Assembly: GCF_003351045.1 (NCBI RefSeq)
Contig: NZ_QQZY01000001.1
Span: forward strand, 124,001-188,000
Length of the DNA stretch: 64,000 nucleotides
Direction of reading: 5' to 3'
From: Gaiella occulta
GTDB lineage: Bacteria > Actinomycetota > Thermoleophilia > Gaiellales > Gaiellaceae
Shown: positions 61,744-64,000 of the stretch, one piece after another
Numbering within the stretch: the first letter of the stretch is position 1
Layout: every line of letters begins with the position of its first letter
The notes under the pieces: model-generated
What the model was told of the DNA's origin: nothing
The model's database searches: none
What the model saw: the letters and a program-made list of their open reading frames with translations, nothing else
Program-made: the position numbers and the translations under genes

Positions 61744-62682
61744 ATGCGCCCGGCCGCAGCCCTCATCGCCACCGGCTTCGCGCTCGTGCTCGCCGGCTGC
61801 GGCACCTCCGGCGGGACGAGCGCGGGGACGTCGACCACGACGACCACCACCGCCGAGACGTCGGCAGCGCCTCCGGGGACACTGGAGGCGCTCTGGCGTG
61901 GACCAGGCGAGGACGTGGCGGTCGTCCCGGGCACATCCGACTACGGCCCGGGGGTGAACAGGGTCTCGTTCCTCGTCGTCGACGGGCAGTCGCGGCTGGT
62001 CGAGCGCCCGGCGGCGCGCGTGTGGATCTCACGCGGCCTGCGCCGGAAGCCGTATGCCGAGGCCACGGCCCGTCTCGAGCGCATCGGCGTCCCCGGAGGC
62101 GCCGCGGCCGACGCCGAGAGCATCTACGTCGTCTCGGTGCGCACGCCCGCGCCGGGCACGTACTGGCTGCTCGCCGAGCCTGTCGGGGGCAAGAGGATCC
62201 AGGCGCTCGGCAACGTCGTCGTGAAGAAGGAGGCAGTCGCCCCGTCGATCGGCGACCGGGCGTTCCCGTCGCGCAACCCGACGCTCGCGGCCGGGGTCGA
62301 CGCGAAGGCCGTGACGACGGCGCAGCCGCCCGACAGCGAGCTGTTGCGGACGACGGTCGCCGCCGCGCTTGCCGCGAAGCGGCCGTTCGTCGTCACCTTC
62401 GCCACCCCGCTCTACTGCCAGACGCGCACCTGCGGACCGGTGGTGCAGGTCGTCCAGTCCGTCGCGAAGCGGTGGCGTGGCAAGGGCATCGACTTCATCC
62501 ACGTCGAGATCTACGAGGGCAACGACCCCGCCAGGGGCACGAACCGCTGGGTGAACGAGTGGAGGCTTCCGACCGAGCCGTGGACGTTCGTCGTCGACCG
62601 CACCGGCGTGATCCGGGCGCGGATCGAGGGGGCCTTCGGCGCCGGCGAGCTCGAGGCCGCCGTGGAGAAGGTCGCTCCGTAG
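61744..62682 (+). CDS. Lipoprotein with thioredoxin-like C-terminal domain
   Basis: The 312-residue protein has a lipoprotein signal (LVLAGC, Cys19) and a Thr/Ser-rich tether to about residue 45. A beta-rich domain of about 100 residues follows, then a C-terminal thioredoxin-like part starting RPFVVTFATPLYCQTRTCGP. There Cys-x4-Cys replaces the usual CxxC, and PTEPWTFVVDRTGVI carries the cis-Pro region. It may handle thiols or metal outside the membrane. A -10-like TAGACT (61729-61734) is 9 nt before ATG. Confidence 0.75.
   Translation: MRPAAALIATGFALVLAGCGTSGGTSAGTSTTTTTTAETSAAPPGTLEALWRGPGEDVAVVPGTSDYGPGVNRVSFLVVDGQSRLVERPAARVWISRGLRRKPYAEATARLERIGVPGGAAADAESIYVVSVRTPAPGTYWLLAEPVGGKRIQALGNVVVKKEAVAPSIGDRAFPSRNPTLAAGVDAKAVTTAQPPDSELLRTTVAAALAAKRPFVVTFATPLYCQTRTCGPVVQVVQSVAKRWRGKGIDFIHVEIYEGNDPARGTNRWVNEWRLPTEPWTFVVDRTGVIRARIEGAFGAGELEAAVEKVAP

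Positions 62683-64000
<1,318 letters not shown>

Overview
The window comes from a GC-rich bacterial chromosome. Every real gene shows strong third-position G/C bias, and GTG starts and 4-bp stop/start overlaps (ATGA or GTGA) are common. An F420-type luciferase-like oxidoreductase, an RsrA-like zinc anti-sigma factor, a Tat-exported solute-binding protein and many probably leaderless genes point to an actinobacterium. A deep branch such as Thermoleophilia (Gaiella or Solirubrobacter relatives) is my guess; it rests on gene style, not on a marker gene. I saw no rRNA, tRNA, CRISPR array, transposase or phage gene.

Region 1 (1-12558) is a minus-strand inositol operon: iolE, a sugar ABC importer (binding protein, permease, ATPase), iolC, iolB, a Gfo/Idh/MocA dehydrogenase, iolD, a second such dehydrogenase, an NAD-dependent epimerase and a PfkB kinase cut by the window edge. 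A divergent LacI regulator lies at the head, with two perfect palindromic operators between it and iolE.

Region 2 (12535-20668) holds an NCS1 permease, a kinase remnant with its middle missing, aconitase, an aminoglycoside-phosphotransferase-like kinase, a hemerythrin-like protein, a BolA/monothiol glutaredoxin pair, and a LuxR-type response regulator coupled to an Hpt-HisKA-REC protein that lacks an ATPase domain.

Region 3 (20836-34689) is a catabolic island. A GntR/FCD regulator diverges from a ten-gene operon: amino-acid-type permease, a Rieske-cytochrome P450 fusion, a glutamine-synthetase-like ligase, an FAH-family enzyme, an extradiol-type VOC dioxygenase, an acetoacetate-decarboxylase-like protein, an SDR, an aldehyde dehydrogenase, an LLM oxidoreductase and an FAD-dependent ferredoxin-type reductase. 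An aromatic-amino-acid-decarboxylase-like gene follows from its own promoter. Together they look like uptake, gamma-glutamylation, hydroxylation and meta-cleavage of an amine, probably aromatic.

Region 4 (34773-56645) is mostly housekeeping and redox: an HtrA protease, patatin lipase, metal-binding domain protein, ECF sigma/anti-sigma pair, cyclophilin, MocA-like nucleotidyltransferase and a three-subunit molybdenum hydroxylase. It continues with an amidohydrolase, a protein disulfide oxidoreductase whose first active-site Cys codon is TGA (probable selenoprotein), M32 and M16 peptidases, acetyl-CoA synthetase, a class V aminotransferase, OsmC, Mug, NadE and a zinc-ribbon PAS protein. Two copies of a 155-bp, three-hairpin repeat lie next to stop codons here.

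Region 5 (56715-64000) has an MFS exporter with its TetR regulator and operator, azlCD, a possible small RNA, and an XRE-TPR regulator followed 15 nt later by a 34-codon ORF for a hydrophobic signal-peptide-like peptide. This arrangement resembles RRNPP peptide quorum-sensing cassettes. A lipoprotein and argG (cut by the window end) finish the window.
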